A DNA stretch of 64,000 nt from assembly GCA_016617785.1 (NCBI GenBank), contig JADILM010000001.1, forward strand, positions 4,464,001-4,528,000, given 5' to 3'. The notes below the pieces were generated by a model. It searched no databases and was not told the origin of the DNA. It saw only the letters and a program-made list of their open reading frames with translations. Each line of letters begins with the position of its first letter. The first letter of the stretch is position 1. This document shows positions 54,114 through 64,000 of the stretch, in pieces. The position numbers and the translations under genes are program-made. The DNA is from Sporobolomyces roseus (taxonomy: Eukaryota > Basidiomycota > Microbotryomycetes > Sporidiobolales > Sporidiobolaceae).

Positions 54114-55471
54114 ATGAATACGACTAGGAAGCTCACGAGTCAATTACTGACCGCGATCAGGGAGCAAGACGTCCTCGCTGTCCTCCATTTTGTTAGTATG
54201 ATGAACAAATCGAACTGCTTAGAGGAAGGGCTAGAGGCAACAGGTAAGCTTTCGTAGGACAGGAGAGCACTCCTCAAGCTGATGTTCACAGCTCTAGACG
54301 CGTCAAACGGTCTTCCACCTCTCTTCACTACTATCGAATCTCCATTCTTCCCTCTTCGCGAAATCATTCTCTCAATCTTGCTGCTCAAGACGGGTCTATC
54401 TCCAAATGAAGAGCTCATCACTTATGCAAAAGAGAAAGGAGTCGACGAAGCGGTTCACTTCTTGACGAACTGGGAAACTGTCGGAAAGGAGGACGGTTCG
54501 TTTTTCCGTCGCTTTTCTCAGCAAAGGCGATACTTTGACCGCTTCAAGTTACAGCTGAAGACGCAGAGCTGCTTCTCACTCTTCCGATACCCGAAGCTGG
54601 AGAATGGATCAAACAGCATCTTCCCCCTCCACCGGATTCAGCGAATCTCACCGGTTGCGATTTCTCATTCTCCGTTCCTGCATCCCTCCCCTCGCCCGCC
54701 CCCTCACGTCGACCATCACCAAGTCCTTCGTCGCCTATCACTACGCGATCAGCTTCTCCCCCTCCACCCGAATCTGCGAGTCTCTTGAACCGCATCGGTC
54801 CACTCGAACTCGAGAATCGACCCTCTTCCTCATTCCTTCCCTCTTCCCAGCTTATTCGCAGCTTGACTCGAAACGCAATTCGTACCATCTCTCTTCCTCC
54901 CGCCCCTACTATTCTCCCCCTTTCCGCTGTTTCTCCTTACGAAACACAAAGACAAGCGACTTCGACCCTCAGAATCTCTCGATTGCCCGAGTTCTTCAAT
55001 CACAACGACTTGATCGAGACTCTCGAAAGCATCAACATCGAGATCAGAGTCCTTTCCTTCAGTATCGCAGACTTGAATCGTCACGCTATCGTTTCTCTTC
55101 CCCTCGAATCTCACGTATCCGTCGTCTCCTTCCTCAGTAATCGTTTCATCGATGGTGTCCCCCTTCTCGTACAAAGCATCGCACCTGTCTCCTTCCATGC
55201 CCTTCCCCGAAAGCCTCAAGATGTCGACTCCCCTCTTCTCGAGATTCCCTCTCCTGAAATTCGTGGTTCCCGCTCCCGTTCTTCGTCCTCGCGTCCACAG
55301 TGCCCTCCTTCCCTTCTCTCCACTTCTGATGTCAATGGTGTCGCTCAAGCGCCGCTCTCTCAGCGTATCGGATCTGTTGCTCGACCTCGTTCGTCCCCTC
55401 GCAAAACTTCGAATGGGAAATCAGACCGTCCACGAAATGAACGTCGACGTCGCTCTTCTTCTCGTCGGTGA
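54114..55471 (+). CDS. RS-rich protein with RRM-like domain, paralogue 2
   Basis: MNTTRKLTSQLLTAIREQDV, EEGLEAT, an intron, ALDASNGLPPLFTTIESPFF, PLREIILSILLLKTGLS, NWETVGKED, an intron, AEDAELLLTLPIPEAGEWIK and QHLPPPPDSANLTGCD. Then Pro/Ser-rich sequence, an RRM-like stretch (TLRISRLPEFFNHNDLIETL, IRVLSFSIADLNRHAIVSLP, NRFIDGVPLLVQSI), and an Arg-Ser tail ending RNERRRRSSSRR. The RRM call rests on the beta-alpha-beta-beta-alpha-beta order; canonical RNP1 aromatics are weak. Possibly a nuclear RNA-processing factor. Paralogue of 49110-50479. Confidence 0.7.
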
Positions 55472-55728
55472 TGGGATGGATTGTCAAAGAAATGCTGTAT
55501 CGCTTAGTACTGAATGAGAAGCGGGTCTTTCAATTCTCGTTGTTTTCATGTTGTGTAATCCTTCGCTTGACAATCAAAATTAGTTCAGTTCGTTTGCAAC
55601 ATGAGCAATGCTTTCGGATAACATCTCTAAAAGCGATGGGAATCAGGTTTGCAACAGATCCTTTCGGAAGTATCTACGCCTCCGATTTAGCTCCTGTCGG
55701 TTCAGCACCTGTCTCCCTCGACCTTGTA

Positions 55729-58700
55729 TCAGCACGGTCCCGAATCTATGATCGATGATAGAGGAGACATACGGAATTGAAAGTTGAAGTTCAATCGAAC
55801 AGCGAGGAATTTCATGTCGAGATCCGGACTCTTCTCAAGGGAAGAAACGAAAGATTCTGCAGCGGATTGGAATTGCTCCGAGTGAGAGATGAGGAGGGTT
55901 TCGATATCGTAGAGACGTTGAGTTGAGGGTGGTCGAGAAGAGAGGACGGGAGAAGGTAGACCCTGTCAAGAAGAGAGCCGAATTAGTAGGAGTCAGACGA
56001 GGTATCCGACACAGAGACGCACTCGTGAGCTGTCTTGTGCACTACGAGCATGAGACTCGAGTTGCATGGCATGAGCGAAGAGATCGTCCTATTGCAGAGA
56101 TCTGGAGTCAGCTTGAGAAACGAGTGCACATAGGGAGAAAAGCTTACCGCAGCGTTCTTGTAAGCGAGCATAGTAGCAAAGATATCCTCCAACTGCACCT
56201 TGAGGGAAGCTTCCTTCTTGAATCGTTTCGATACAACCCTCAACAATCCTTTCTCAAGTAATTTCGCGAGGTATTTCTTGTGAGCCTCGATGAGCTTATC
56301 CAGATCTCCTTCTTTCTTCGCTACGAAGTCTTCAAGTTCCGCCCATTGACACGCGATGACTTCGAGGTGGACGTAGTATTCGACTTGACGAACGAAGAAG
56401 ATCATTTTTGATAGTGCTGTTCTCGCTTGATGGAGAGCGAATGAAACGACTGCGAGGGGATACTCTTGAGTCAGCAAGGCGTAAAGACAGCTGAAAGAGG
56501 ACTTTGAACTCACTAGATCCCTTCTTGAGTAACCTCGAACTAGTCATCAAAGTTCTCCAAGCTTCGTTCAGAACATATTCGACTCGCTTGATCCCCCAAA
56601 GATGCCTAAACATTTCCCGATAATCCTCAAGACTCTTTGGATCCAGCACAGTCGAGAGAGGCGCATCGACCTTGTATTCGAGTAAGAAGACATCCCATCC
56701 AACTTCGCCTTGTTGGAAATCGGAGATTCTCGCGTCTAGTCTTCGGAGAATCGAAAGGGAGTGAGGAGAGGCGAGGGAGGAAGGTGGGAGTGAGCCCCGG
56801 ATCGCGGTTTCGAGGGTCGAGGTCAAGTTGTGGCGATAGAGAGTGTTTGCTGGTCGACCGAGAGAAGGACTATCAATGAGGGCAAAGTCAGTAAAGCTTC
56901 TTGAAGGGAGACGTTCGAGCTCACCCTAATTGTTCCATCAGGATCTCACAGAAGTCACCTTTGCCGAGCATGAGATAATCCTTAAGCGCTCTCAAGTGAT
57001 CCATCAGTCGGAACTTGTCGAAGAACAATTCGAATAGACGTTGAGAAGCGGTTGAGTAGGCGAGAGAGATCGATCGTTCGAGAGAAGCCATGTCGGCGTA
57101 TTCGAGAGCTGCAGAGGTCGAGATCAGCTCGAGATGCGGGAGAAGGAGAAGAAGCACTACTCACTTCGATCATCTTCATGATTCCGATCAATGACCCAAG
57201 CGTTATCCGCACACGAATACTTCATGAAGTTTAGTGATTTGCCCGTCGAGAAGATCTGTGGACTATCAAAATCAAGACACGCTCGAATAGGCGTGCAGTG
57301 ATTTCGAAAGACTCACCTTTCTTCCAAAACTCTCCTCCAAGAAACCCGGCAGCATCTCCTTTCTGAAGCTGAACTTCTCCGCCCACAGCTCATGACTCGG
57401 AACACCACCATCCGCATCCCTGTCATCGAAACTGTTTCCCCACAACTCTCCATCAATCCCATTCCCTCCTCGTTTCTTCCATCGTTCATCACCTTCGTTT
57501 CCGAGTGCTGGGTTGAGAGAGACGAAGAACTCGTTGTAAGGATCTCGGAGTTCTCCTTGATAGATCCAAGAGGAGAGGGTTGAGAAGAATGGGATAGAGA
57601 GGGTTTTGAGGAGACGAGATGAGAAAGTTCGGATGAATGGGTCTCCGTTGGCGGTGTAAGCGTGTAAAGTCGTCAAGAACGCCCCACCGACATTTGAACC
57701 TGTCGATTTCATCCTCTGCTCAGTCCCAAAGCGAAGACTGAAAGAGAGAGAAGCGAGACTGACCTCCTACTTCGGAAACCAGAGTACCCATCATTCTCAT
57801 TCTCAACCTCACATCCTGCGTCCAAACGTCCAGTTTCCTCAATGTCAGCGCACCCTCCATCCCCTCAATCTCGCACAACCTCGACCCATCCCCTTTCTCT
57901 CCTCTCGCAATTTCTTCCTCTTCCTCGACTCCCTCTAATTTCCCTTCCAACTTCGCAACGAGCGCAAAGTACCCCGTCATCTCTTTCTGCAATTCGGCAT
58001 GTAAACTCTGTTCGACCATTCCAACCGGTTGTTCAAACTTTTCTTTCTCCCTCTTCTTCCCTTTATCCCTTCTCCCTCTCAACGCCAATGACCCAGTCCT
58101 CCCTTCCTCACTCCTCAACAACGCCAACTCAATCTTCCGATACAACCATCCAAGCTCACTCAATTGGTGAAGTAGTGTTCGAGTAGGAGCAGCTAAACTA
58201 TAACCTCTTTTCCTCAATTCAACAAATTCAATCCCATCTTCAAATTCCTCCCTCTCTTCCTCACCTTGTCCAGGATCAATGACTCCACCTGAATCGGTCA
58301 CGATCTCTCCTCTCACATAGGTACGACGAGGACCGGGTCGAGAAGGTAAAGGGTTTCGGAAACGAATGAATTGTCCGTCTATTCCTTGGAAAATGTAGAG
58401 GATATCTCGGAGGAGTGTACGTTCGGAAACTGGTGGGAGGAGGGTACCACCACAGTCGGATTGAGGGAGGGAAGAGCATGGAGTGGTTTGCGAAGAGGAG
58501 GGAGGGGAACGATGTTGAGCCAGTAAGGCGGCCATTGAGAGCTTGCGAGAACTATTGGAGGTGGAGAGATTCGCTTGTTCTTGTGATGAGGGAGAGGAGG
58601 GAGAGGTTTGATGTGGTCGAGGAGGTTTGAGGGAAGAAGGTGCAGAGAAAAAGTTGACGCGTGAAGGGCCCGCTTGTGGTAGTGAAGCTGTACATGAGAT

Positions 58701-58929
58701 TGTATAGTCAGCTTCAACATCCCTTAGAGCGTTGTGAGATTGAGATAGAGCAATTCGGCTCGTTTATTTGATGAGAGCGAGCACTCCTCATCTCGACTGC
58801 TGGCCAAGTACTATCGGTCTAGAGAGAGCAGTAGGAGATGTAGGACTCACCTGTAATACTTCCCATACTGTCAAGTCCGCTGTTGGCTGAGGTTGATGGA
58901 TTATTAGATTGAGCGAGTGAAGTTGCCAT
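55729..58929 (-). CDS. gamma-tubulin complex component GCP3 (Spc98/Alp6 family)
   Basis: Starts MATSLAQSNNPSTSANSGLD. Conserved blocks: SERTLLRDILYIFQGIDGQF, TRTLLHQLSELGWLYRKIEL, HAELQKEMTGYFALVAKLEG, LDVWTQDVRLRMRMMGTLVS, AFLTTLHAYTANGDPFIRTF, FFSTLSSWIYQGELRDPYNE and FFVSLNPALGNEGDE. Then KLLEKGLLRVVSKRFKKEAS-type and FRHLWGIKRVEYVLNEAWRT with MIFFVRQVEYYVHLEVIACQ, and finally FLAVRLNFNFQF, ending IIDSGPC. GRIP1 and GRIP2 signatures are both present. It nucleates microtubules at the spindle pole body as part of the gamma-tubulin small complex. About ten introns. The C-terminal end is typical, within a few residues. Confidence 0.9.
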
Positions 58930-59321
58930 TCTAGCTCGTAGAGACGCGTAGAGCGCGTTTGGTCAACTTGTGGGGTCTTGATAGAGTTCTAGCAGCTAAT
59001 GTGACTGTCGAGCAAGGAGTGAGAATGAGGTGGGGGAGAAAGAGCTGAATCGACGAGAACGTCGCTCGCAAAGAATTTAGCAACATCGCTTGTTGATCTT
59101 AGCCTTCTATGGAGGCTGCTTGTCAGATTGCTCGAGCACGTAGAAGGTGAACGAGAACAGCGAAAGAAGGCGCATTCGCCAGTGAATCACTAAACTTCTT
59201 TCCTTTCAGAGAATCTGTCTGTCTCAGACTAGCGGAAGGTGATGAGGCCAAGTATATGATGCCAACATAACGATACTTCTACATCCCCCTCCTACCCTCC
59301 CCTCAATCTCAAAAGTCCCGC
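58930..59321. other. intergenic, GCP3 upstream and F-box gene 3' region
   Basis: No gene seen. Contains the GCP3 upstream region and the 3' flank of the next minus-strand gene. Confidence 0.4.
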
Positions 59322-60938
59322 TCAATCAATCTCCCTAATCCTCCCCTGTCCCGTCCTCCTCAATTTCCCTTTCCCCTCTCCCTCATGCTCGACATAGCTC
59401 ACACTCTCTTCCCCCGGTCCTCCCTCCTGTAAATTAAACACGAACCCTTTCCTCTCCGTAACTGCCCAAACCCTACTATTCTCCATCCCCAATCCATAAA
59501 CCGGACTCCTATCACCTCCTGGTCCAAACGCTGTGATACCTCTCTTCAAGACGGGGGAGGATGAAGAAGATCGAATATCGAATAACCTAATTGCGGAATT
59601 CCGAGCTGAACCGACAGAGATGTAGGAACCGGTTGAACCACCGGATGAGACTGAGTAAGAAGGGTCGTCGGACCAGGGATCGGACAATCGTAAGATCTCG
59701 TTCGTTGTGGAAGGGGAAGAGGAGGAGGAATCCCAATCAGAGGTGACGAGAGAAGAGGAGGAAGGTGAGGGAAGTCGGAGATCATAGATTCTCGTAGTCG
59801 AGTCGAAGAACGCTGCGATGAGAGTTTGATCCGGTCTCAAGAAGGGGGAACAGTTGAGTGAGGGAGTTGTCAAGGAATAGACGGAAGTGGATTTCGAGGT
59901 GAATGCGAGAGGGGTCGGGGTGGTCGAAATGGGAGAACCGTTTGAATCGAGTTGAACCAGAGAAAGTGGTGAGGTACCGGTATGACCTATTGCGAGCCAA
60001 GTAGGAGTGGAGGAGGGCGAGAGTTGAACACTCCAAGGTTTCGTAGGGAGTGAAATGATGGATGGGGATTCCCAAGGAGAAGATAAAGAGTGTAATACGA
60101 TTTGATGCTGTTTCGGTGCTGCCCTCTTCGCCAACGTGTGCGCTAGAGAATCGTTCTCATCCATCGTTTGAGCGAGCTTGTTTGGATTCGGTGGTCTCAA
60201 TCTCGTCGTCGAAGCTGAAACGAGTAATCCTCCATTCGAATGTAAAGCTTGAATAGCCGTGGAACCTGGTCTCTGCCTCTCCATCATTGGCAAGACATAC
60301 CTCGCCTTCTCCTCGAGCACAATTGGTCTCCCTCCACCTCCAAAATCAACGACTTTCAACCTCTGAACTAATCCCGATACTCTCGAAACCACAATTTCAC
60401 CTTCCCTCTCTCCATCCGCCAATGCAGTAATATCATCCAACGCACCAGTCTTCGTCGCCATTACTCGTCTCCTATCGTTCCAACTCTTCATCTCCTCAAA
60501 CCCCTTGACGATAACTCTCACACAACTCATCGTTCCCTTCCCATCCATCGCAACCCACCATTCCAACCCCGCACCTCTCGCGATCAATACCCCTTTAACC
60601 CCATCCCCAACCCCCCATAACTTCAAACAAGGCATTGATCTATCCCACCCCCCAAATCCAACTCCAGTGAAATCCCATTCATTCCATTTCCTCTCTATCT
60701 TTTCTGACCAGAGTGACTTTCGACCCCAAGTCCACCGAAGTGATTCGTGGATATGTTTGAGGGTAAGAGGAGAGTAGTTGAGTCGATGGAGTGCAAAATG
60801 AGGGAGAGAGTGAGATTCGATTAGAGAGTGGAAAGAGCGAGAGGTGAGTGAGAGGGTGAGCAAGGAGCGGAGGGGGAGGAAAGAGAGGAGGTGTAAGAGT
60901 AATTCGGAAGGCAGGTCCGATAAGGGACAGGTTCGCAT
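59322..60938 (-). CDS. F-box protein with WD40-like repeats
   Basis: A single uninterrupted frame of 538 residues, unusual among its intron-rich neighbours. N-terminal F-box: LSDLPSELLLHLLSFLPLRS, LLTLSLTSRSFHSLIESHSL. The rest has degenerate beta-propeller-like units (DDITALADGEREGEIVVSRV, AIQALHSNGGLLVSASTTRL, LIAAFFDSTTRIYDLRLPSP, SYISVGSARNSAIRLFDIRS, SPVYGLGMENSRVWAVTERK). It is likely an SCF adaptor. It is not related to the F-box genes of the repeat arms beyond the F-box itself. Confidence 0.8.
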   Translation of the reverse strand: MRTCPLSDLPSELLLHLLSFLPLRSLLTLSLTSRSFHSLIESHSLPHFALHRLNYSPLTLKHIHESLRWTWGRKSLWSEKIERKWNEWDFTGVGFGGWDRSMPCLKLWGVGDGVKGVLIARGAGLEWWVAMDGKGTMSCVRVIVKGFEEMKSWNDRRRVMATKTGALDDITALADGEREGEIVVSRVSGLVQRLKVVDFGGGGRPIVLEEKARYVLPMMERQRPGSTAIQALHSNGGLLVSASTTRLRPPNPNKLAQTMDENDSLAHTLAKRAAPKQHQIVLHSLSSPWESPSIISLPTKPWSVQLSPSSTPTWLAIGHTGTSPLSLVQLDSNGSPISTTPTPLAFTSKSTSVYSLTTPSLNCSPFLRPDQTLIAAFFDSTTRIYDLRLPSPSSSSLVTSDWDSSSSSPSTTNEILRLSDPWSDDPSYSVSSGGSTGSYISVGSARNSAIRLFDIRSSSSSPVLKRGITAFGPGGDRSPVYGLGMENSRVWAVTERKGFVFNLQEGGPGEESVSYVEHEGEGKGKLRRTGQGRIREID

Positions 60939-61325
60939 CTGAGCGAGGAAAGAGGAACAGATGAGAGAATCGGAGGAAGGCGGGGGGAGTGGCGATCAAG
61001 AGCGGTCTGCAAGTCTAATTGAGGATGCTGGAACGAGTGTCGAGGAGATGCTGGAATGAGAGAAGGGAGAGAACAAGTTTCGGTTTCCCAAACTTGAATC
61101 TCTCTCGAACAAACTTTCGATGCTTTGGAACCTCGCAGAGAACACATCCAACGACCTTCGAAGAGCAAATGAAAGAATGGAAAAAGAGTTTGTGCAGGTT
61201 TTTTGTTGCAAGATTTTAAAGAGAAGAGAAGAAAAAAACGAGGGGGAAGTACAGCAAGAGGCGGGAGGGAGGTATACAGCAAAAGAGCGTGAAAACATCC
61301 ATGTATCTATCGTTGTCGAATCCAT
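60939..61325. other. intergenic, no gene seen
   Basis: F-box gene upstream region and eIF2-beta 3' flank. Frames on both strands are antisense-like and unsupported. Confidence 0.4.
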
Positions 61326-62778
61326 CTAGGTTGCAGCCTTGGCAGCACGACGAGCAGCCCTCGTGGTAGCCTATACAATCGCTCAAATCTCATCAGTTTG
61401 CCTGTCCATGATCGCGTAGAGAGAGTAGGAGAAACGTACCTGGAAACCAGTCTTGATAGCTTGTACCGAACGAGTCGAACCACACGAAGAACAAGTCATG
61501 AAGAACAATCGGTTGTCCTTTGTCAAAGTCGTGTCGGGTGACTTGCAAGTCTTGCAAGTAACGTATTCGACGATATACCTCCTCAATACATTCTCGATTT
61601 GCTCTGTGAACACTCCCCCTCACAATCATCAGCACCAACTCGAAGAAAGAGGGAGAGTGAGAAGCAAAACTGACTTTGTTGGAAACGACCTTTGATGACC
61701 AATCTCGCCGAACCATCGACTGAACCGTTGGTACCCAATTCAGCGAAAAGGAATTGAATGACGTGTTCAGGTTGACGGTGCATTCGTTTACAAATGTCGG
61801 CAATGTTTGCGAAAATAGATCGCTTGTTACCTTCTCGGAAGAGTTGGGGAGGTGGGATCGTGTACTTCTTCTTGCTCGCTCCTCCTGAGAGGGACGGGTG
61901 AGATTGATACAAGAGTCCAAAGAATCGACCGAGGAGCTATATCGATTTCAATCAAAAGAAGGACGAATCAGCGAGGGAGGGTACAGAGGAAGTAGGGAGA
62001 TTAAAAGGGAATAACTCACCTCGGTGTAAGTGTAATCACGATCAGATCCTAACCATTCTTTAGCGTTCGCAGCTTGTTCCGCTTTTGAAACTACACCTTC
62101 CTCTTCATCCTCTCCATCCTTTCCGAACGGGTTCTCTCCCTCGACGGGTGCATCCTCTCCATCTTCTTCCATCATCTCATCATCACTTCCAGCGGGTGTA
62201 GCCTTCTTCTTCAAAATACTCTTTGGTTTGTCCTCCGCATTCTCGTCCTCATCCTCCTCTTGATCTTCTCCAGCATCTTCTTTCTCTTTCAATTCCTTCT
62301 CGAACGCTTCCAAATCAAACGCCTTCTTACTACTCTTCTTCTTCTTCTTTTTCAAATCACTAAACTCGTCCATCCCACTAGCATCTACCGCCGTAACTTC
62401 AGCAGAAATTTGATTGTCGACGGCCGGTTCATCATCAATCTCGTTTCCTAATTTATCAATCCTCTTCCTTGATTTAGGGTTCTGTTCCTCCATCTCCTCG
62501 GCATCTTCTGCGTCACTATCGATTCGTACCGACTTCTTCTTCTTTGATTTCTTTTTGAGATCGGCAAAATCTGCTTCGGCGGCATCACCAGCGTCTCCAG
62601 GAATGGGGACGGAAGTTTGATCGGTTGCGGCAGAGTTTGAGACGGCGTCGTTGGAAGGTGCGGAAGGGGATGCGGCGTCGACATCGAATGCGTCGAGGTC
62701 GACCGTCTTTTTTGAGGACTTCTTCTTCTTCTTCATTCCAGAGAAGATGTCGTCGACGGGTGGGTTTTGATCAGCCAT
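61326..62778 (-). CDS. SUI3: translation initiation factor eIF2 subunit beta
   Basis: Starts [20 protein letters not shown]. Three polylysine boxes ([28 protein letters not shown]), which in eukaryotes bind eIF5 and eIF2B-epsilon, lie in the acidic N-terminal half. Then [93 protein letters not shown] and the C4 zinc ribbon CKTC...CSSCGS. It ends [11 protein letters not shown]. It delivers initiator tRNA as part of the eIF2 ternary complex. Three or four introns in the C-terminal half. Confidence 0.93.
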
Positions 62779-63387
62779 GATGATGATGGATGTCTGTTCA
62801 GTGACGAGGTACATGGTCAGTATTGAATACACGAGTAGTCGGTGCTAGGTGAGGCGATTGAGGCGACTGGTGAATTCCCTTCTGGATAATTCAGCGGGGG
62901 GCTCCTGTGACTCTCCTGTTCTCCATCTGAGCCATCGACTCTAGCTATAGACTTGAGTGTACGCTTGCTTAGACAGTAGTTTGATCCTTTTGATGAGATT
63001 CATATTCGGAGTGTCGTATCCGCCTCCTTCATCACCTTGAACTCGAATCAACAGCTCCAACATATCTTTGACCTTGTGTCCAGCCCCTCTAGGTATTTCC
63101 AGCTCCCCTCGTTGTGTAATTGTTGATATTGATGATTCTCTTTTCGCTGCATTGTAACTTTTGTGAATCTGACTCACGGATGATTCGTTCGAGTTGTGTG
63201 CTTGCTTTGATAGATTGATCTACTTGGTAGTGTTATCGAGTAGTCTTGGATTGAGTATTGAGTGAAGTGAAGCTAATCAGAATCTTTACGAGTCAATCTC
63301 ACTCCAACCTTGCCCACCCTCCCTCCCTACCACTCGCTTCTGTATTCTCTTATCTTATCCTCAAAGTGTGACTCGAGCTCTCTCCTT
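62779..63387. other. divergent intergenic region with an unexplained minus-strand open frame
   Basis: Minus-strand frame 62941-63177 (SISTITQRGELEIPRGAGHK, NMNLIKRIKLLSKQAYTQVY) lacks an ATG at its beginning, where a GTGAGT donor-like site occurs. It could be a 3' exon of a small gene, but no 5' exon was found. Confidence 0.3.
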
Positions 63388-64000
63388 ATGGCTTCCTCCT
63401 CTTCTTCTCTCGTTTCCCTCGACCCCTTATCTCCCTCCTCCCCTGCCTCTCAGACTCCCTCCTCCTCTTCATCCTCTCCAGTAGGGAAAGAGTTACTAGC
63501 AGGAACCGTAGCTGGTTGGGCTCAAGTCTTCGTCGGACAACCCTGTAAAATCCTCGTTTTTCCTCTCTCTTTCCCTCTCTTCTTCTAAAGCTGACAAGGT
63601 GTAAATTGAGGGGGTCTAGTCGATATCGTAAAAGTTAGATTACAAGCTGGGAATGTGGCGTATAAAGGAGCGATGGATTGTGCGAGACGATTGGCGAAAC
63701 AGGATGGTTTCAAAGGTTTTTATAAAGGTACGACTTGTCTTCTTCCCGCTGAGCTGAACGCCTACTCGAGCATGAAGCTCATCTGACAAAGACGATGTAC
63801 AGGTACGACGATGCCGTTGGTCGGAATTGGAGCTTGCGTATCGTTACAATTCGCTTGTTTGCAAGCTGGGAAACGATTCTTCGTGTAAGCTCTCCAACCA
63901 GCTTCCTTCCTTGCTTCCCTCCACTCTCGTCTCGTATCTCTGACTCTCTTGCTGATTGTGCAGCGAGAGGAACTCCCAAGAAGGACAAGCGAAACCTGAA
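63388..64000 (+). CDS. mitochondrial carrier protein, 3' partial
   Basis: A Ser/Pro-rich start (MASSSSSLVSLDPLSPSSPA) is followed by GKELLAGTVAGWAQVFVGQP and, after an intron at 63,544, FDIVKVRLQAGNVAYKGAMD, CARRLAKQDGFKGFYKGTTM and PLVGIGACVSLQFACLQAGK. The P-F-D-x-x-K-x-R motif marks the first of three carrier repeats in the inner mitochondrial membrane. The GTTMPLVGIGACVS segment resembles the Ymc1/Crc1 group (amino-acid or carnitine-type carriers). The gene runs off the right edge, so substrate residues in repeats 2 and 3 cannot be checked. Confidence 0.85.

Overview
The window looks like nuclear DNA of a basidiomycete fungus, probably a yeast-like one. Genes are dense, on both strands, and split by many short (about 45-75 nt) introns with GTNNGT donors and CTGAC/CTAAC-type branch sites. 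Housekeeping proteins (uS12, eIF2-beta, Ku70, GCP3, S1P lyase, BMT5-like methyltransferase) read as fungal. No rRNA, tRNA, transposon or CRISPR array was recognised. Gene models were spliced by eye; outer ends are firmer than internal exon borders.

Layout. Bases 1-10,887 hold an LRR-like gene, a small secreted Cys-rich protein, an intracellular alpha-amylase, a GPI-type cupredoxin-like protein, a tandem pair of an unrecognised family, and an F-box gene. Bases 10,957-18,719 and 34,922-42,683 are the two arms of a large inverted repeat (about 7.76 kb each). Each arm carries the same four genes: a C2H2 zinc-finger protein, an F-box protein, an EFM7/NNT1-like methyltransferase and a head-plus-coiled-coil protein resembling the XRCC4/PAXX fold. 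Just inside each arm lies one member of a diverged pair of unknown genes, also in mirror orientation, so the original duplication was longer (about 9.5 kb per side). The space between (20,554-33,244) holds single-copy genes: Ku70, a GFO/IDH/MocA oxidoreductase, ribosomal protein uS12 (RPS23), a BMT5-like rRNA methyltransferase and sphingosine-1-phosphate lyase.

Bases 43,059-64,000 hold a protein kinase, a hexose transporter, two related RS-rich genes flanking a coiled-coil gene and a secreted low-complexity protein, gamma-tubulin complex protein GCP3, an F-box protein, eIF2-beta and the start of a mitochondrial carrier.

The most striking structure is the inverted repeat. Its arms are intact and differ moderately over most of their length, but about 1.8 kb around the F-box gene is almost identical, which suggests ongoing gene conversion. 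The arms could in principle allow inversion of the 16 kb between them. The DNA end-joining gene Ku70 lies in that interval, and the arm-borne coiled-coil protein is a possible, unproven, second end-joining factor.
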